Assembly (NCBI RefSeq): GCF_011751885.2
Contig: NZ_CP061771.1
Span: forward strand, 682,001-746,000
Source: Salinibacterium sp. ZJ450
Lineage (GTDB): Bacteria > Actinomycetota > Actinomycetes > Actinomycetales > Microbacteriaceae
Length of the DNA: 64,000 nucleotides
Direction: 5' to 3'
The notes beneath the pieces were generated by a model that made no database searches, had not been told where the DNA came from, and saw only the letters and a list, made by a program, of their open reading frames with translations. Shown here in pieces: positions 50,980-59,755 of the stretch (position 1 is its first letter; each line of letters starts with the position of its first letter). The position numbers and the translations under genes are program-made.

Positions 50980-51756
50980 CTAGATGCGGGCAGTCAGCCA
51001 GGAGTAGGGGTCGATCGGCGTGCCGCCGGCGTCGTGGATCTCGAGGTGCAGGTGGGCGCCGGTGCTGGCGCCGGTGCTGCCGACCTTGCCGATCTGCTCG
51101 CCCATGCCGACGCTGTCGCCCACCGAGACGGCCATCGAGCCCGCCTGCATGTGTGCGTACAGGCTGGTGTATGTGGTGCCGCCGATGGTGTGCTCGATCT
51201 TCACGTGCACGCCGAACGCGCCGGCACTCGTCGCCTCGGTGACGACGCCGGCCGCGACCGCGGAGATCGGGGTGCCGGCGCCCGGGGTCCAGTCGATACC
51301 GAGGTGATTGCTGGAGCATCCGGCGCAGGGCGCGGGACGGGGGCCGAAGTCTGCGGTCATCGTGGTGCCGGAGGCAAGCGGCCAGCCGACTGCGGCTGAG
51401 GGCGCGGCCGGCGCCTCGACGACGGGCGGTGGCGGCGGCGGAAGCACCGTGACACCGAACCCGTCACGCGCGACCGCCGGGTCGAGCGCGGTTGCGGGCA
51501 TGTCCAACGACTGCAGCGGCATCTGAGCGGACAGCGTGGTCGGCTGCACGGCAGACACCGGCTGGAAGTCGGCTGGCGCCGCGGCGGCGGGCACCGAACT
51601 GATGGCGGTCAGGCCACCGGCAAAGAGCGTGGCGGTGACGGCCAGAGTGGTACGGCTCACGTGCAGAAAGCCGGACAGGCGGGTGGGGTGCGGGTGAACG
51701 GCGTGCGGGCGAACGGAGTTCGGACGGGCAGGGTGCGGGTGAAGATGGCGGGGCAA
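50980..51756 (-). CDS. Secreted M23-family peptidase
   Basis: 258 residues with the M23 zinc-peptidase domain near the C-terminus: NHLGIDW (His and Asp ligands), YAHM and HLHLEIHD. These enzymes cut peptidoglycan cross-bridges. The N-terminus has a hydrophobic signal region and a His/Pro/Arg-rich leader. A TTG at 51756 has GGAG 8 bases upstream and is preferred; a GTG at 51660 would give a shorter signal. A Pro-rich linker follows the signal. Confidence 0.82.
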   Translation of the reverse strand: MPRHLHPHPARPNSVRPHAVHPHPTRLSGFLHVSRTTLAVTATLFAGGLTAISSVPAAAAPADFQPVSAVQPTTLSAQMPLQSLDMPATALDPAVARDGFGVTVLPPPPPPVVEAPAAPSAAVGWPLASGTTMTADFGPRPAPCAGCSSNHLGIDWTPGAGTPISAVAAGVVTEATSAGAFGVHVKIEHTIGGTTYTSLYAHMQAGSMAVSVGDSVGMGEQIGKVGSTGASTGAHLHLEIHDAGGTPIDPYSWLTARI

Positions 51757-52033
51757 AAAACTATTCTCCGGGTAATGGGACGCGCACCAAGGCACGCGCT
51801 TACTTACTGGATGCCGCACAACGTCGGGCACGGCTGACACACCGGGGGTCTCAGTGCGAAGGGGGGATCGAGAAACACGCGGGCGGTGAAGGTCACGTTC
51901 GGGTCACGATCAGCACAACAAGTCTGCGTTAAGACCCTCCGTGAAACCTGAGTACGCGAATCCCGGGTGCGCGACACGGCTGGAGCCGCGGGCTCAACTT
52001 GACCCGGACCCGACCGCGCCGCACACTCGACTT
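51757..52033. other. 277-base intergenic region
   Basis: Between the M23 gene and the small helical protein, divergent genes. No protein was found. I searched for a c-di-AMP (ydaO) riboswitch, which often precedes M23 peptidases in actinobacteria, and did not see its core motifs. Confidence 0.5.
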
Positions 52034-52249
52034 GTGGCCAAAGAAGTAGATGACGCCGAAACCATCCGACACGTCATTGAGACGCTCGAGCAGAAGTACC
52101 CGCAGGTCCCCCGCGAAGAGCTCGAGGCGGTGGTGAACGAAGAGTTCGGCCTCCTCGCCGGCCGGCCGGTGCGTGACTACCTGGAGATCCTGACCGAGCG
52201 CGCCGCCCGGAAACGGCTGAAGCTGAAGAAGGCGGCCAAGAAGAGCTGA
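52034..52249 (+). CDS. Small three-helix protein
   Basis: 71 residues, entirely helical and very charged. ETIRHVIETLEQKYPQVPREELE and VNEEFGLLAGRPVRDYLEILTERAARKRL resemble the three-helix bundle dimerization domain found in actinobacterial hypothetical proteins. A basic C-terminus (KLKKAAKKS) could bind nucleic acid. The GTG at 52034 is preferred; the frame opens to 51941. Function unknown. Confidence 0.7.
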   Translation: MAKEVDDAETIRHVIETLEQKYPQVPREELEAVVNEEFGLLAGRPVRDYLEILTERAARKRLKLKKAAKKS

Positions 52250-52285
52250 CGATCAGCTCAGGCGCACGACACCTCCGCCGAGGAG

Positions 52286-52291
52286 TAATGT
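52286..52291 (+). promoter_or_regulatory. -10 element, leaderless ktrB
   Basis: TAATGT ends 7 bases before the GTG at 52299. AGGAG at 52281 is too far to be a normal ribosome binding site. Confidence 0.5.
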
Positions 52292-52298
52292 TTGCGCC

Positions 52299-53663
52299 GT
52301 GCTCCACAGTCAGCGCGTGCATCGGAGCGGCCTAGGCCGGCTCGGACTGCACCCGGCACAAGCTGTCGTCATCGGTTTCGCCGGTGCGGTGATCGTGGGC
52401 ACCCTGGTGCTGTTGCTGCCGATCTCCAAGGCCGGGCCGGGCGGTGCGACGTTCATGGAGGCGCTGTTCACCGCGACATCCGCGGTCTGCGTGACCGGCC
52501 ACATCATCGTCGACACCCCGGTGTTCTGGAGCGGCTTCGGTCAGGTCGTCATCCTCGTGCTGATCCAGGTCGGCGGCCTGGGAATCATGATCTTCGCGTC
52601 CTTGATCGGGATGTCGCTGGCCCGCAAGATGAGTATCCGCTCGCGGGTCACGGCGGCGGCCGAGGCCAGGAGCGTGGGGCTCGCCGACGTCACCGGACTG
52701 ATCCGGCGCATCGTGGGGATCACCGCGATGATCGAGGCGGTGGTGTTCCTGATGCTCACCCTGCGGTTCTGGCTGGGCTACGGCTACAGCCTCGGCGACT
52801 CGGCCTGGTACGGCGTGTTTCACGCCGTCTCCTCGTTCAACAACGCCGGGTTCTCCACCTTCAGTGACAATCTGGTTGGCTTCGCCACCGACGCGTGGAT
52901 CTGCCTGCCGATCGCGCTCGCGGTCATCCTGGGCGGATTGGGTTTCCCGGTGATGATGCAGTTGCGCAGGGAGTTCCGTCACCCGCTGCACTGGACGATG
53001 AACACCAAGCTCGTGCTGGTGGGAACCGCGACGCTGCTGCTGATCGGCACGGTATTGACCTGTGTCATTGAGTGGTCGAACCCGCAGACACTTGGCGGGA
53101 TGTCGCCGGCCGAGCGGGTGCTCGCGGGGTTCTTCTACTCGGTGCAGACCCGCACGGCGGGATTCAACAGTGTGCCGATCGGCGAGATGAATCCGGAGAC
53201 CTGGCTGGTCAGCGACATCCTGATGTTCATCGGCGGCGGGCCAGCAGGCACCGCCGGCGGCATCAAGGTGACCACCTTCCTCGTGCTGTTCTTCATCATG
53301 GTCACCGAGCTGCGCGGTGAGGGCGCCGTCAATATCTTCGGCAAGCGGCTGTCGCGCGCGGTGCACCGTCAGGCGATCACCATCGTGCTCGTCTCAGTCG
53401 CCGCCGTGATTGCCGCCACCGGTGCGATCATGCTGCTCACCGATCTTGCGATCGACCGGGTGCTGTTCGAGGTGATCTCGGCGTTTGGAACCGTGGGATT
53501 GTCGACGGGGATCACCGCGGACCTGCCGACCGCGGCGCAGGCGATCCTGGTGGCTCTAATGTTCCTCGGCCGGATCGGGCCACTCACGCTCGGCACGGCC
53601 ATTGCCCTCCGGCAGCGCCGGATTTTGTACGAACTTCCCAAGGAAAGGCCCGTCATTGGCTAG
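52299..53663 (+). CDS. ktrB: Potassium transporter membrane subunit (TrkH/KtrB)
   Basis: 454 residues with four M1-P-M2 units. The filter-region glycines lie in TSAVCVTGH, SSFNNAGFS, TRTAGFNSV and AFGTVGLSTG, as expected for the K+ filter. Functions as the Na+-dependent K+ importer with KtrA. The next gene starts 8 bases before its stop, coupling the two. Confidence 0.93.
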   Translation: MLHSQRVHRSGLGRLGLHPAQAVVIGFAGAVIVGTLVLLLPISKAGPGGATFMEALFTATSAVCVTGHIIVDTPVFWSGFGQVVILVLIQVGGLGIMIFASLIGMSLARKMSIRSRVTAAAEARSVGLADVTGLIRRIVGITAMIEAVVFLMLTLRFWLGYGYSLGDSAWYGVFHAVSSFNNAGFSTFSDNLVGFATDAWICLPIALAVILGGLGFPVMMQLRREFRHPLHWTMNTKLVLVGTATLLLIGTVLTCVIEWSNPQTLGGMSPAERVLAGFFYSVQTRTAGFNSVPIGEMNPETWLVSDILMFIGGGPAGTAGGIKVTTFLVLFFIMVTELRGEGAVNIFGKRLSRAVHRQAITIVLVSVAAVIAATGAIMLLTDLAIDRVLFEVISAFGTVGLSTGITADLPTAAQAILVALMFLGRIGPLTLGTAIALRQRRILYELPKERPVIG

Positions 53664-54339
53664 ATCCCAGCGCATCGCCCGTATCGCCGAAGCCGACGCC
53701 GTGGTCGTGATCGGTCTCGGCCGGTTTGGCACGTCGCTCGCCCTGGAATTGATGGCGGCAGGCACCGACGTGCTCGGCATCGACAGCGACGAGGAGCTGG
53801 TGCAGTCGCTGAACGGCCAGCTCACTCACGTCGTGCGCGCCGACTCCACTAATGAGGAGGCGCTGCGGCAGCTCGGTGTGCACGAGTTCGACCGGGCGGT
53901 GGTCGCGATCGGCAACGATATCCAAGCCAGCATCCTCACCACATCGTTGCTGCTGCGATTCGGCATCCCCGCGATCTGGGCCAAGGCGGTCAGTGATGCA
54001 CACGGGCAAATCTTCGAACAGCTCGGCGTTCAGCATGTGGTCTACCCCGAGAAGGACATGGGGCGACGCGTCGCACACTTGGTGCGCGGCGCGGCGCTGG
54101 ACTATATCGAGGTCGACCGGGACTTCGCGATCGTCAAGATGAGCCCGAACAGCCTGGTGCGCGGGGTGCGGCTTCGTGACAGCGACATCCGGTCGCGGTT
54201 CGGCGTCACGGTTCTCGCCTACAAGCGAGGCGACGCCGGGTGGCGGAATGCAGACCTCGAGACTGTGATCGAAGACGATGACACGATTCTGGTGTCCGGA
54301 CCGATCGGCAAAGCCGAGGCATTTGGGCAGCTGCGCTGA
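53656..54339 (+). CDS. ktrA: KtrA/TrkA potassium uptake regulatory subunit
   Basis: 227 residues: RCK N domain (about 15-135, VIGLGRFGTSLALELMAAGT, Rossmann nucleotide site) and RCK C domain (145-220). The TTG at 53656 overlaps ktrB by 8 bases and has AAGGAAAGG upstream; there is no ATG. KtrA binds ATP/ADP and gates KtrB; the C-terminal domain often binds c-di-AMP. Confidence 0.92.
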   Translation: MARSQRIARIAEADAVVVIGLGRFGTSLALELMAAGTDVLGIDSDEELVQSLNGQLTHVVRADSTNEEALRQLGVHEFDRAVVAIGNDIQASILTTSLLLRFGIPAIWAKAVSDAHGQIFEQLGVQHVVYPEKDMGRRVAHLVRGAALDYIEVDRDFAIVKMSPNSLVRGVRLRDSDIRSRFGVTVLAYKRGDAGWRNADLETVIEDDDTILVSGPIGKAEAFGQLR

Positions 54340-54367
54340 GCACACGCGATTCAGTGCGGTGCGCCAC

Positions 54368-54388
54368 GGAAATCCGGGGCAGATTTCC
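54368..54388 (+). terminator. Hairpin after ktrA
   Basis: GGAAATC pairs with GATTTCC over a 7-base loop, 29 bases after the ktrA stop. Confidence 0.5.
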
Positions 54389-54463
54389 TCTAGCGCCGCG
54401 AGAGTAGCTCAGCTAGCCTCAGCCCAGTAACACCAACAGGCCCGAAGCGATTGGTGGGGAGAC

Positions 54464-54643
54464 ATGATCAGCGCGGGGATCGAACTGACCATCCAGCTCG
54501 TGCTGATTTCCCTCGTGGGCGTCGGGCTGACGGCATCCGTCATCGCCTTCGTCATGATGAGTCGCCGTCTGGCGCGCATTGAAGAGGCCCTGGGACTGCG
54601 GGAACCGGCCCATCCGAGCGTGCTGCAGCCCGTCACAGACTGA
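54464..54643 (+). CDS. Small single-helix membrane protein
   Basis: 59 residues: a hydrophobic helix (about 8-32, IQLVLISLVGVGLTASVIAF), then RRLARIEEALGL and a short tail. A strong GGGGAG precedes the ATG. It lies between ktrAB and the APC permease. Such small proteins often modulate a transporter, but there is no direct evidence here. Confidence 0.6.
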   Translation: MISAGIELTIQLVLISLVGVGLTASVIAFVMMSRRLARIEEALGLREPAHPSVLQPVTD

Positions 54644-54722
54644 GCGGAACGACCCGCGACAGGAGGTCGTCGGGCGCGTATGCTTGCCCTTCTGATCTGG
54701 TGAACACAGTGCAGGAAGTCAC

Positions 54723-56705
54723 GTGAGCGAGACAGCCGCTAAGTTCCATATCCCCGAGAGCGTTCCCGGCCCGGGAGAGCACACAGCACCCGCGAGCACC
54801 TTCCGCCGCTGGCTTCTGCGCGACACGGTGCAACCCTCGGGGCCGGAGATCACGGAACAGGCCGACACCGACGCCTGGTGGAAAGTGATGTGCCTCACCG
54901 GGGTGGACTACTTCTCCACCCTGTCCTACCTCCCCTCCATTGCCATCATCACCGCCGGCGCGTTGTCGCCGCTCGCGACGCTGCTGATCGTTGCGCTGAC
55001 CCTTCTGGGGATGTTGCCGATGTACCGCCGGGTGGCCAAGGAGAGCCCGCACGGGCAGGGCTCGGTCGCCATGCTCGAGCGCCTGTTGCCGTTCTGGCAG
55101 GGCAAGATCTTTGTTCTGGTGCTGCTCGGATTCGTGGCGACATCCTGGATCATCACCATCACCCTGTCGGCGGCGGACGCGACGGTGCACCTTCTCGAGA
55201 ACCCGTTCGTGCCAGAGGCGCTCTCGGGGCAGAGCGTGCTGATCACCGTCATCCTGCTGCTCATTCTGGGCGGGGTGTTCCTGCTCGGCTTCACCGAAGC
55301 GGTGGCGGTCGCGGTTCCGCTCGTGGTGGCCTTCCTCGGCCTGAACGCCGTGATCATCGGTGTGGGCCTGGCCAGCATCATCAGCGAACCGGCGCTCGCC
55401 GCGGATTGGCTGGGTGCGCTGACCTCGGCCGGCGGCGGTTTCAGCAGCATCCTCGCCCCCGCACTCATCGCCTTCCCCCTGCTGGTGCTCGGCCTCTCCG
55501 GCTTTGAAACCGGCGTAAGCATGATGCCCCTGGTGCGCGCATCCGGCGCGACTCCCGAGGAACGGCTGGCCTCGCGGGTGCACAACACTCGCAAGCTGCT
55601 CACGGGAGCCGCCGTGATCATGAGCGTCTATCTGATGACCAGCAGCATCGTCACCACCCTGCTGATCCCCGCAGAGGCGTTCGAAGACGGTGGCGAGGCC
55701 AACGGTCGCGCTCTGGCGTATCTGGCTCATGAACTGCTCGGCAACGGCTTCGGCACCGTCTACGACATCAGCAGCATCCTGATCTTGTGGTTCGCCGGAG
55801 CGTCGGCGATGGCGGGACTCATCAACATCGTGCCGCGGTACTTGCCGTCATACGGCATGGCGCCGGATTGGGCCAGAGCGATCCGTCCGGTGGTGCTGGT
55901 GTACACCGGCGTCAGCATCGCGATCACGATCGGTTTCCAGGCGGATGTCAACGCGCAGGCGGGCGCGTACGCCACCGGAGTGCTGGCGATGATGGTGTCC
56001 GGGGCGCTCGCCGTGACCATCTCGTCGATCAAGCGGCAGCGTAGGCGCAGCATCGTCGGGTTCGCGGCGCTCACCGCGGTGCTCGGATACGCCCTGATCG
56101 ACAACATTCTGGCCAAACCGGACGGAATCGCCATCTCGGGGTTCTTCATCCTCGGCATCGTTGTCGTCTCGCTCGTCTCGCGGGTGACGCGCACCACCGA
56201 GCTGCGCGCCGAGCGGATCGAGTTCGACTCGGCGGCGCGGCGATTCATCTCGGATTCGCTGGTGCACGATGGCCAGTTGAACCTGATCGCCCACCGTCCG
56301 CAGGTGCGCAGCGGCAAGGAGTACAAGGAAAAGGAGTTGGAGCAGCGCAGGATGAACCCGGTGCCGGGGACGGCGGATGTGCTGTTCCTCGAGATCGAGG
56401 TGGTGGACCCGTCCGAGTTCCGGGAGGTGCTGCGCGTGCACGGGGTGCAGGTCGGTAGCCACCGGATCCTGCGCGTCAGCAGCCCGGCCGCACCGAACGC
56501 CATTGCCGCCATCCTGCTGGCGTTGCGAGACGCGACCGGGGTACGGCCGCACGCCTTCTTCGAATGGTCGGAGGGCAACCCGCTGACGCACCTGTTCCGC
56601 TATCTGCTGCTCGGCCGTGGCGACACGCCTCCGGTCGTCCGGGAGATCCTTCGGGAGAGCGAGCCGGACCCGGCCAAGCGCCCCGGGATACACGTGGGTG
56701 GCTGA
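54723..56705 (+). CDS. APC-superfamily permease with cytoplasmic C-terminal domain
   Basis: 660 residues: about twelve membrane helices (50-480), with [21 protein letters not shown] at the start, and a soluble C-terminal region (about 490-660). Helix order fits amino-acid/polyamine/organocation carriers. The long C-terminus and position beside ktrAB suggest a KimA-like potassium carrier, but sequence landmarks do not settle this against an amino acid carrier. The GTG at 54723 has AGGA upstream. Confidence 0.75.
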   Translation: MSETAAKFHIPESVPGPGEHTAPASTFRRWLLRDTVQPSGPEITEQADTDAWWKVMCLTGVDYFSTLSYLPSIAIITAGALSPLATLLIVALTLLGMLPMYRRVAKESPHGQGSVAMLERLLPFWQGKIFVLVLLGFVATSWIITITLSAADATVHLLENPFVPEALSGQSVLITVILLLILGGVFLLGFTEAVAVAVPLVVAFLGLNAVIIGVGLASIISEPALAADWLGALTSAGGGFSSILAPALIAFPLLVLGLSGFETGVSMMPLVRASGATPEERLASRVHNTRKLLTGAAVIMSVYLMTSSIVTTLLIPAEAFEDGGEANGRALAYLAHELLGNGFGTVYDISSILILWFAGASAMAGLINIVPRYLPSYGMAPDWARAIRPVVLVYTGVSIAITIGFQADVNAQAGAYATGVLAMMVSGALAVTISSIKRQRRRSIVGFAALTAVLGYALIDNILAKPDGIAISGFFILGIVVVSLVSRVTRTTELRAERIEFDSAARRFISDSLVHDGQLNLIAHRPQVRSGKEYKEKELEQRRMNPVPGTADVLFLEIEVVDPSEFREVLRVHGVQVGSHRILRVSSPAAPNAIAAILLALRDATGVRPHAFFEWSEGNPLTHLFRYLLLGRGDTPPVVREILRESEPDPAKRPGIHVGG

Positions 56706-56724
56706 CCGCGCGAAGATAAGAAGC

Positions 56725-57144
56725 GTGAGCAAAGAACAGCAGTTGACCTACACCGCATTCCGTGAGGCCGACAGAGCGCTGAACCGGATGCAGTGGACCG
56801 GGGTCAGCCTGATGGTGCTGGGTTTTGTGCCGGCCATGTTTGGCATCGCGCAGGTGTTTTCCGAGGTCGTGCAGATGCTGCTGTTCCTCGCGCTGGTGGC
56901 CGGGGTGATTGTCGTGGTCGTTGCCGTGGTGCGCAAGATCGGGCTGGTGCGCAGGTACCCGCGATTCACCAGCCGGATGCGGCGGGAGCGCGGCATCCGC
57001 TCGTCTGGGTCTGGGTCTGGGTCTGGGTCTTCTGGCTCTGGGGCTGGCGGCTCGAGCGGCGGCTGGTGGGGCGGCGGCTCATGGGGCGACGGTGGAGACA
57101 GCGGTGGCGGTGGCGGGGGAGACGGCGGCGGTGGTGGCGACTGA
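56725..57144 (+). CDS. Small membrane protein with Ser/Gly-rich tail
   Basis: 139 residues: two hydrophobic helices (25-70) and basic RRYPRFTSRMRRERG, then a tail of mostly Gly, Ser, Asp and Trp. The tail is partly encoded by four TCTGGG units (57004-57027) that can slip. The GTG at 56725 is used. No family was recognised. It may be downstream-coupled to the APC gene (20-base gap). Confidence 0.65.
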   Translation: MSKEQQLTYTAFREADRALNRMQWTGVSLMVLGFVPAMFGIAQVFSEVVQMLLFLALVAGVIVVVVAVVRKIGLVRRYPRFTSRMRRERGIRSSGSGSGSGSSGSGAGGSSGGWWGGGSWGDGGDSGGGGGGDGGGGGD

Positions 57145-57181
57145 CCGGGCGGGCCGGGCTGCGCGGCTCGGCCGTGCCCTG

Positions 57182-57187
57182 TAGGTT
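57182..57187 (+). promoter_or_regulatory. -10 element, leaderless hydrolase gene
   Basis: TAGGTT ends 6 bases before the ATG at 57194. Confidence 0.4.
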
Positions 57188-57193
57188 CTCGGC

Positions 57194-57901
57194 ATGGACA
57201 TCATCCTCGTGCCCGGGTTCTGGCTCGACGCGTCATCCTGGTCTGAGGTGACCCCGCCCCTCGTTGCGGCCGGGCACCGAGTGCATCCGCTCACCCTGCC
57301 CGGGCTGGAATCGGTCGACGCCCCGCGGGCAGGCATCGGGCTCGGTGACCACGTTGACGCTGTCATCGCCCGGATCGATTCCCTCGACGAGTCGGTGGTG
57401 CTGGTCGGTCACTCCGGCGGCGGAGCCATCATTCACGGGGCGCTGGACGCTCGCCCGAATCGGGTCGCGCGGGCCATCTATGTGGACAGCTTTCCGCTCG
57501 GTGACGGTGACGCCATCACCGACGAGTTCACGGTTGACGGCGATGACCTGCCGCTGCCCGACTGGAGCGAGTTCGGCGAGCCAGACCTGGTCGACCTGAC
57601 CGACGAGGTGCGGGCCGCCTTTCGCGCTCGAGCGGTGCCGGAGCCGCGGCGGGTGGCATCCGACCAGCAGCAACTGCACGACGAACGGCGCTACGGCGTG
57701 CCGGCCACGGTGATCGCCTGTGAGTTCACATCTGACCAGTTGCAGGGGTGGATTCAGGACGGCGAGCCGTGGGTGTCCGAACTCGGTCGTCTGCGTGATG
57801 TCGAGTACGTTGACCTGCCCACCGGGCACTGGCCGCAGTTCACCCGACCGGTCGACCTGGCCGACGTCATTCTCGCGGCCGTTGATGGGCGGCAGTCATG
57901 A
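57194..57901 (+). CDS. Alpha/beta hydrolase
   Basis: 235 residues. LVPGFWLDASSW carries the oxyanion region, GHSGGGAIIH the nucleophile Ser, and TGHWPQ the catalytic His near the C-terminus. The family includes esterases and related enzymes; the substrate is unknown. It overlaps the DinB gene by 4 bases (ATGA). Confidence 0.88.
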   Translation: MDIILVPGFWLDASSWSEVTPPLVAAGHRVHPLTLPGLESVDAPRAGIGLGDHVDAVIARIDSLDESVVLVGHSGGGAIIHGALDARPNRVARAIYVDSFPLGDGDAITDEFTVDGDDLPLPDWSEFGEPDLVDLTDEVRAAFRARAVPEPRRVASDQQQLHDERRYGVPATVIACEFTSDQLQGWIQDGEPWVSELGRLRDVEYVDLPTGHWPQFTRPVDLADVILAAVDGRQS

Positions 57902-58488
57902 GCGGCGACATTTTGAAGGCGCATCTGCACCGGTATCTCGTTGCCGGACGGGAGGCACTTCTCTGGAAGCTTGATGGACTCTCTGAGTACGACGTGCGCC
58001 GGCCGTTGGTGCCCTCCGGTACCAACTTGCTGGGGCTGGTCAAACACGTCGCGGGCGTGGAGGCAGGCTACCTGGGAGACGTGTTCGGTCGTCCGTTCGA
58101 GGAGTCACTTCCGTGGATGGAGGAGAGTGCAGAGCCGAATGCCGACATGTGGGCTACCGCCGACGAGTCCAGAGAGTGGATAGTCGAGGTCTACCACCGT
58201 GTCTGGGCGCACGGGGATGCCACCATCGAGGCGCTGCCGCTCGATGCGGATGGTCTGGTGCCGTGGTGGCCGGAGGAGCGTCGCGCGGTCACCCTCGAGC
58301 AGATCATTGTGCACCTGATCGCCGAGACGCATCGGCACGCCGGGCATGCCGACATCGTTCGCGAGTTGATCGACGGAGCGGCGGGAATGCGCAAAGGCAA
58401 CGAGAACATGCCGCCAGGTGACCTCGCGTGGTGGCAGGAGTACCGCCAGCGGGTGGAGAACACCGCGCGGGAGGCCGGCGGTCGCTGA
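57898..58488 (+). CDS. DinB/DUF664-family protein
   Basis: 196 residues forming a four-helix DinB bundle. Candidate metal His are in LVKHVAGVEAGY and in VHLIAETHRHAGH. In related enzymes the fold binds mycothiol or bacillithiol (thiol transferases), an interesting link to mshA. The biochemical role is unproven. It is coupled to the hydrolase gene. Confidence 0.82.
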   Translation: MSGDILKAHLHRYLVAGREALLWKLDGLSEYDVRRPLVPSGTNLLGLVKHVAGVEAGYLGDVFGRPFEESLPWMEESAEPNADMWATADESREWIVEVYHRVWAHGDATIEALPLDADGLVPWWPEERRAVTLEQIIVHLIAETHRHAGHADIVRELIDGAAGMRKGNENMPPGDLAWWQEYRQRVENTAREAGGR

Positions 58489-58541
58489 ACCCAGCGGTCG
58501 CAGAACTTAGTAGTCACTGAGCCGAGTAGAGGAGGCTCGAC

Positions 58542-58970
58542 ATGACGATTGGACGGCGACTGAGACGCGCCGCGGGCGCGCTGAACAACGCGATCTACCG
58601 GGCAACCAGCGGCCGGCTGCTGGGCCGGATGGGCGGACTATCGGTGCTGCTGCTCACGGTACCCGGCCGCAAAACTGGCTTGCCCCACACCACCGCCGTC
58701 TCGTACATCATGGATGCCCACCGGTTCGTGGTCACCGGCTCCGCGGGCGGGTCCGCGAAGGAACCGCAGTGGTTTCGCAACCTGCGGCACGCCGATCAGG
58801 CGGTGATCGAGGTGGGCCCACGCCGCATCACCGTCACGGTGACCATCGCTGGTCCCAGTGAGCGGGCACGGCTCTGGCACCAATTGACCAGCCGCGCCCC
58901 GTTCTTCGACCGCTACCAAGCCAAGGTCGATCGGCTGATTCCGATGGCCATTCTGAGCCCCGTGCGGTAG
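58542..58970 (+). CDS. Deazaflavin-dependent nitroreductase-like protein (Ddn/FDOR-A)
   Basis: 142 residues of the FDOR split-barrel family. LLTVPGRKTGLPHTTAVSY, then SAGGSAKEPQWFRNLRH, match the F420-binding Ddn group. It probably reduces quinones or similar substrates with F420H2, so the host would need F420. AGGAGG precedes the ATG. Convergent with a small membrane protein, stops 3 bases apart. Confidence 0.85.
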   Translation: MTIGRRLRRAAGALNNAIYRATSGRLLGRMGGLSVLLLTVPGRKTGLPHTTAVSYIMDAHRFVVTGSAGGSAKEPQWFRNLRHADQAVIEVGPRRITVTVTIAGPSERARLWHQLTSRAPFFDRYQAKVDRLIPMAILSPVR

Positions 58971-58973
58971 CCG

Positions 58974-59198
58974 CTAGCGAAGATCGCGCACCAAACGGAT
59001 GCCGAATGGCCGAGGCCCCGCGAAGTACCAGACCAGCGCGGCCAGGAACGGTTGCAGGACGATGGCCACACCCCACACCAACTTCGCGGCGTCCGACAGC
59101 TGCGGGGTGCGGATGACCTGAACGATGGCGTACACGAGCGCGGCCAGATAGGCGGCGCCGATCGGTGCGGCGATGACTAGCGTCAGCAAGGTGTCCAT
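58974..59198 (-). CDS. Small membrane protein, PLDc N-terminal-like
   Basis: 74 residues with two hydrophobic helices. The pattern WGVAIVLQPFLAALVWYFAGPR resembles the small PLDc_N membrane domain. No catalytic domain follows. Function unknown. The ATG start has GGAGGCGACGC just upstream. Confidence 0.75.
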   Translation of the reverse strand: MDTLLTLVIAAPIGAAYLAALVYAIVQVIRTPQLSDAAKLVWGVAIVLQPFLAALVWYFAGPRPFGIRLVRDLR

Positions 59199-59296
59199 GC
59201 GTCGCCTCCATTCTTGAGGACACGCTAGGGGGCGGATGTCGCCTCGTCAACAGTTCGCGACAGCATCTCGTGTTCGTGTTCCGGCAAGCTTGACCT

Positions 59297-59707
59297 ATGC
59301 AGATCCGCGACCTGACTGCCGGTGACTCTGAGGCAGCTATTTCGCTGTGGCACGAAGCCGGACTCACCCGACCATGGAACCCGCCCGAGCTCGACCTGCG
59401 GCGTGCTGTCGACGGCGCCACCTCAACGGTTCTGGGCGCTTTCGATAACGACCGATTGGTCGGCACAGTAATGGTTGGTCACGATGGGCACCGCGGATGG
59501 GTCTATTACCTCGCCGTAGGTGAGGATCAGCGCGGCACCGGGCTGGGACGACGGATGATGGCGGCAGCTGAGCGATGGCTTCGCGAGCACGGTGCAGTGA
59601 AAGTCCAGCTCATGGTCCGCTCGACCAACGAGTCAGTACTGGGCTTCTACGACCACCTGGGATATGAAGACGCCGACGTGCAGGTGCGGTCGAAATGGTT
59701 GACGTAG
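59297..59707 (+). CDS. GNAT N-acetyltransferase (YpeA-like)
   Basis: 136 residues. LWHEAGLTRPWNPPELDLRR, the acetyl-CoA loop DQRGTGLGRRMM and the C-terminal VLGFYDHLGYED match the YpeA group. Acceptor unknown. It stands alone. Confidence 0.9.
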   Translation: MQIRDLTAGDSEAAISLWHEAGLTRPWNPPELDLRRAVDGATSTVLGAFDNDRLVGTVMVGHDGHRGWVYYLAVGEDQRGTGLGRRMMAAAERWLREHGAVKVQLMVRSTNESVLGFYDHLGYEDADVQVRSKWLT

Positions 59708-59755
59708 CTTCCGGCTGCGCTTAGGGCACGATTGTGGTCACTCGAACCGCCATGC

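Noticed and set aside
51757-52033. Possible c-di-AMP (ydaO) riboswitch before the M23 peptidase
   Set aside because: Expected core motifs were not found on the minus strand, despite the usual association.
54340-54463. c-di-AMP riboswitch between ktrA and the small membrane gene
   Set aside because: A short CAGCTAGCC-like match exists, but the other conserved blocks are missing and the region is too short.
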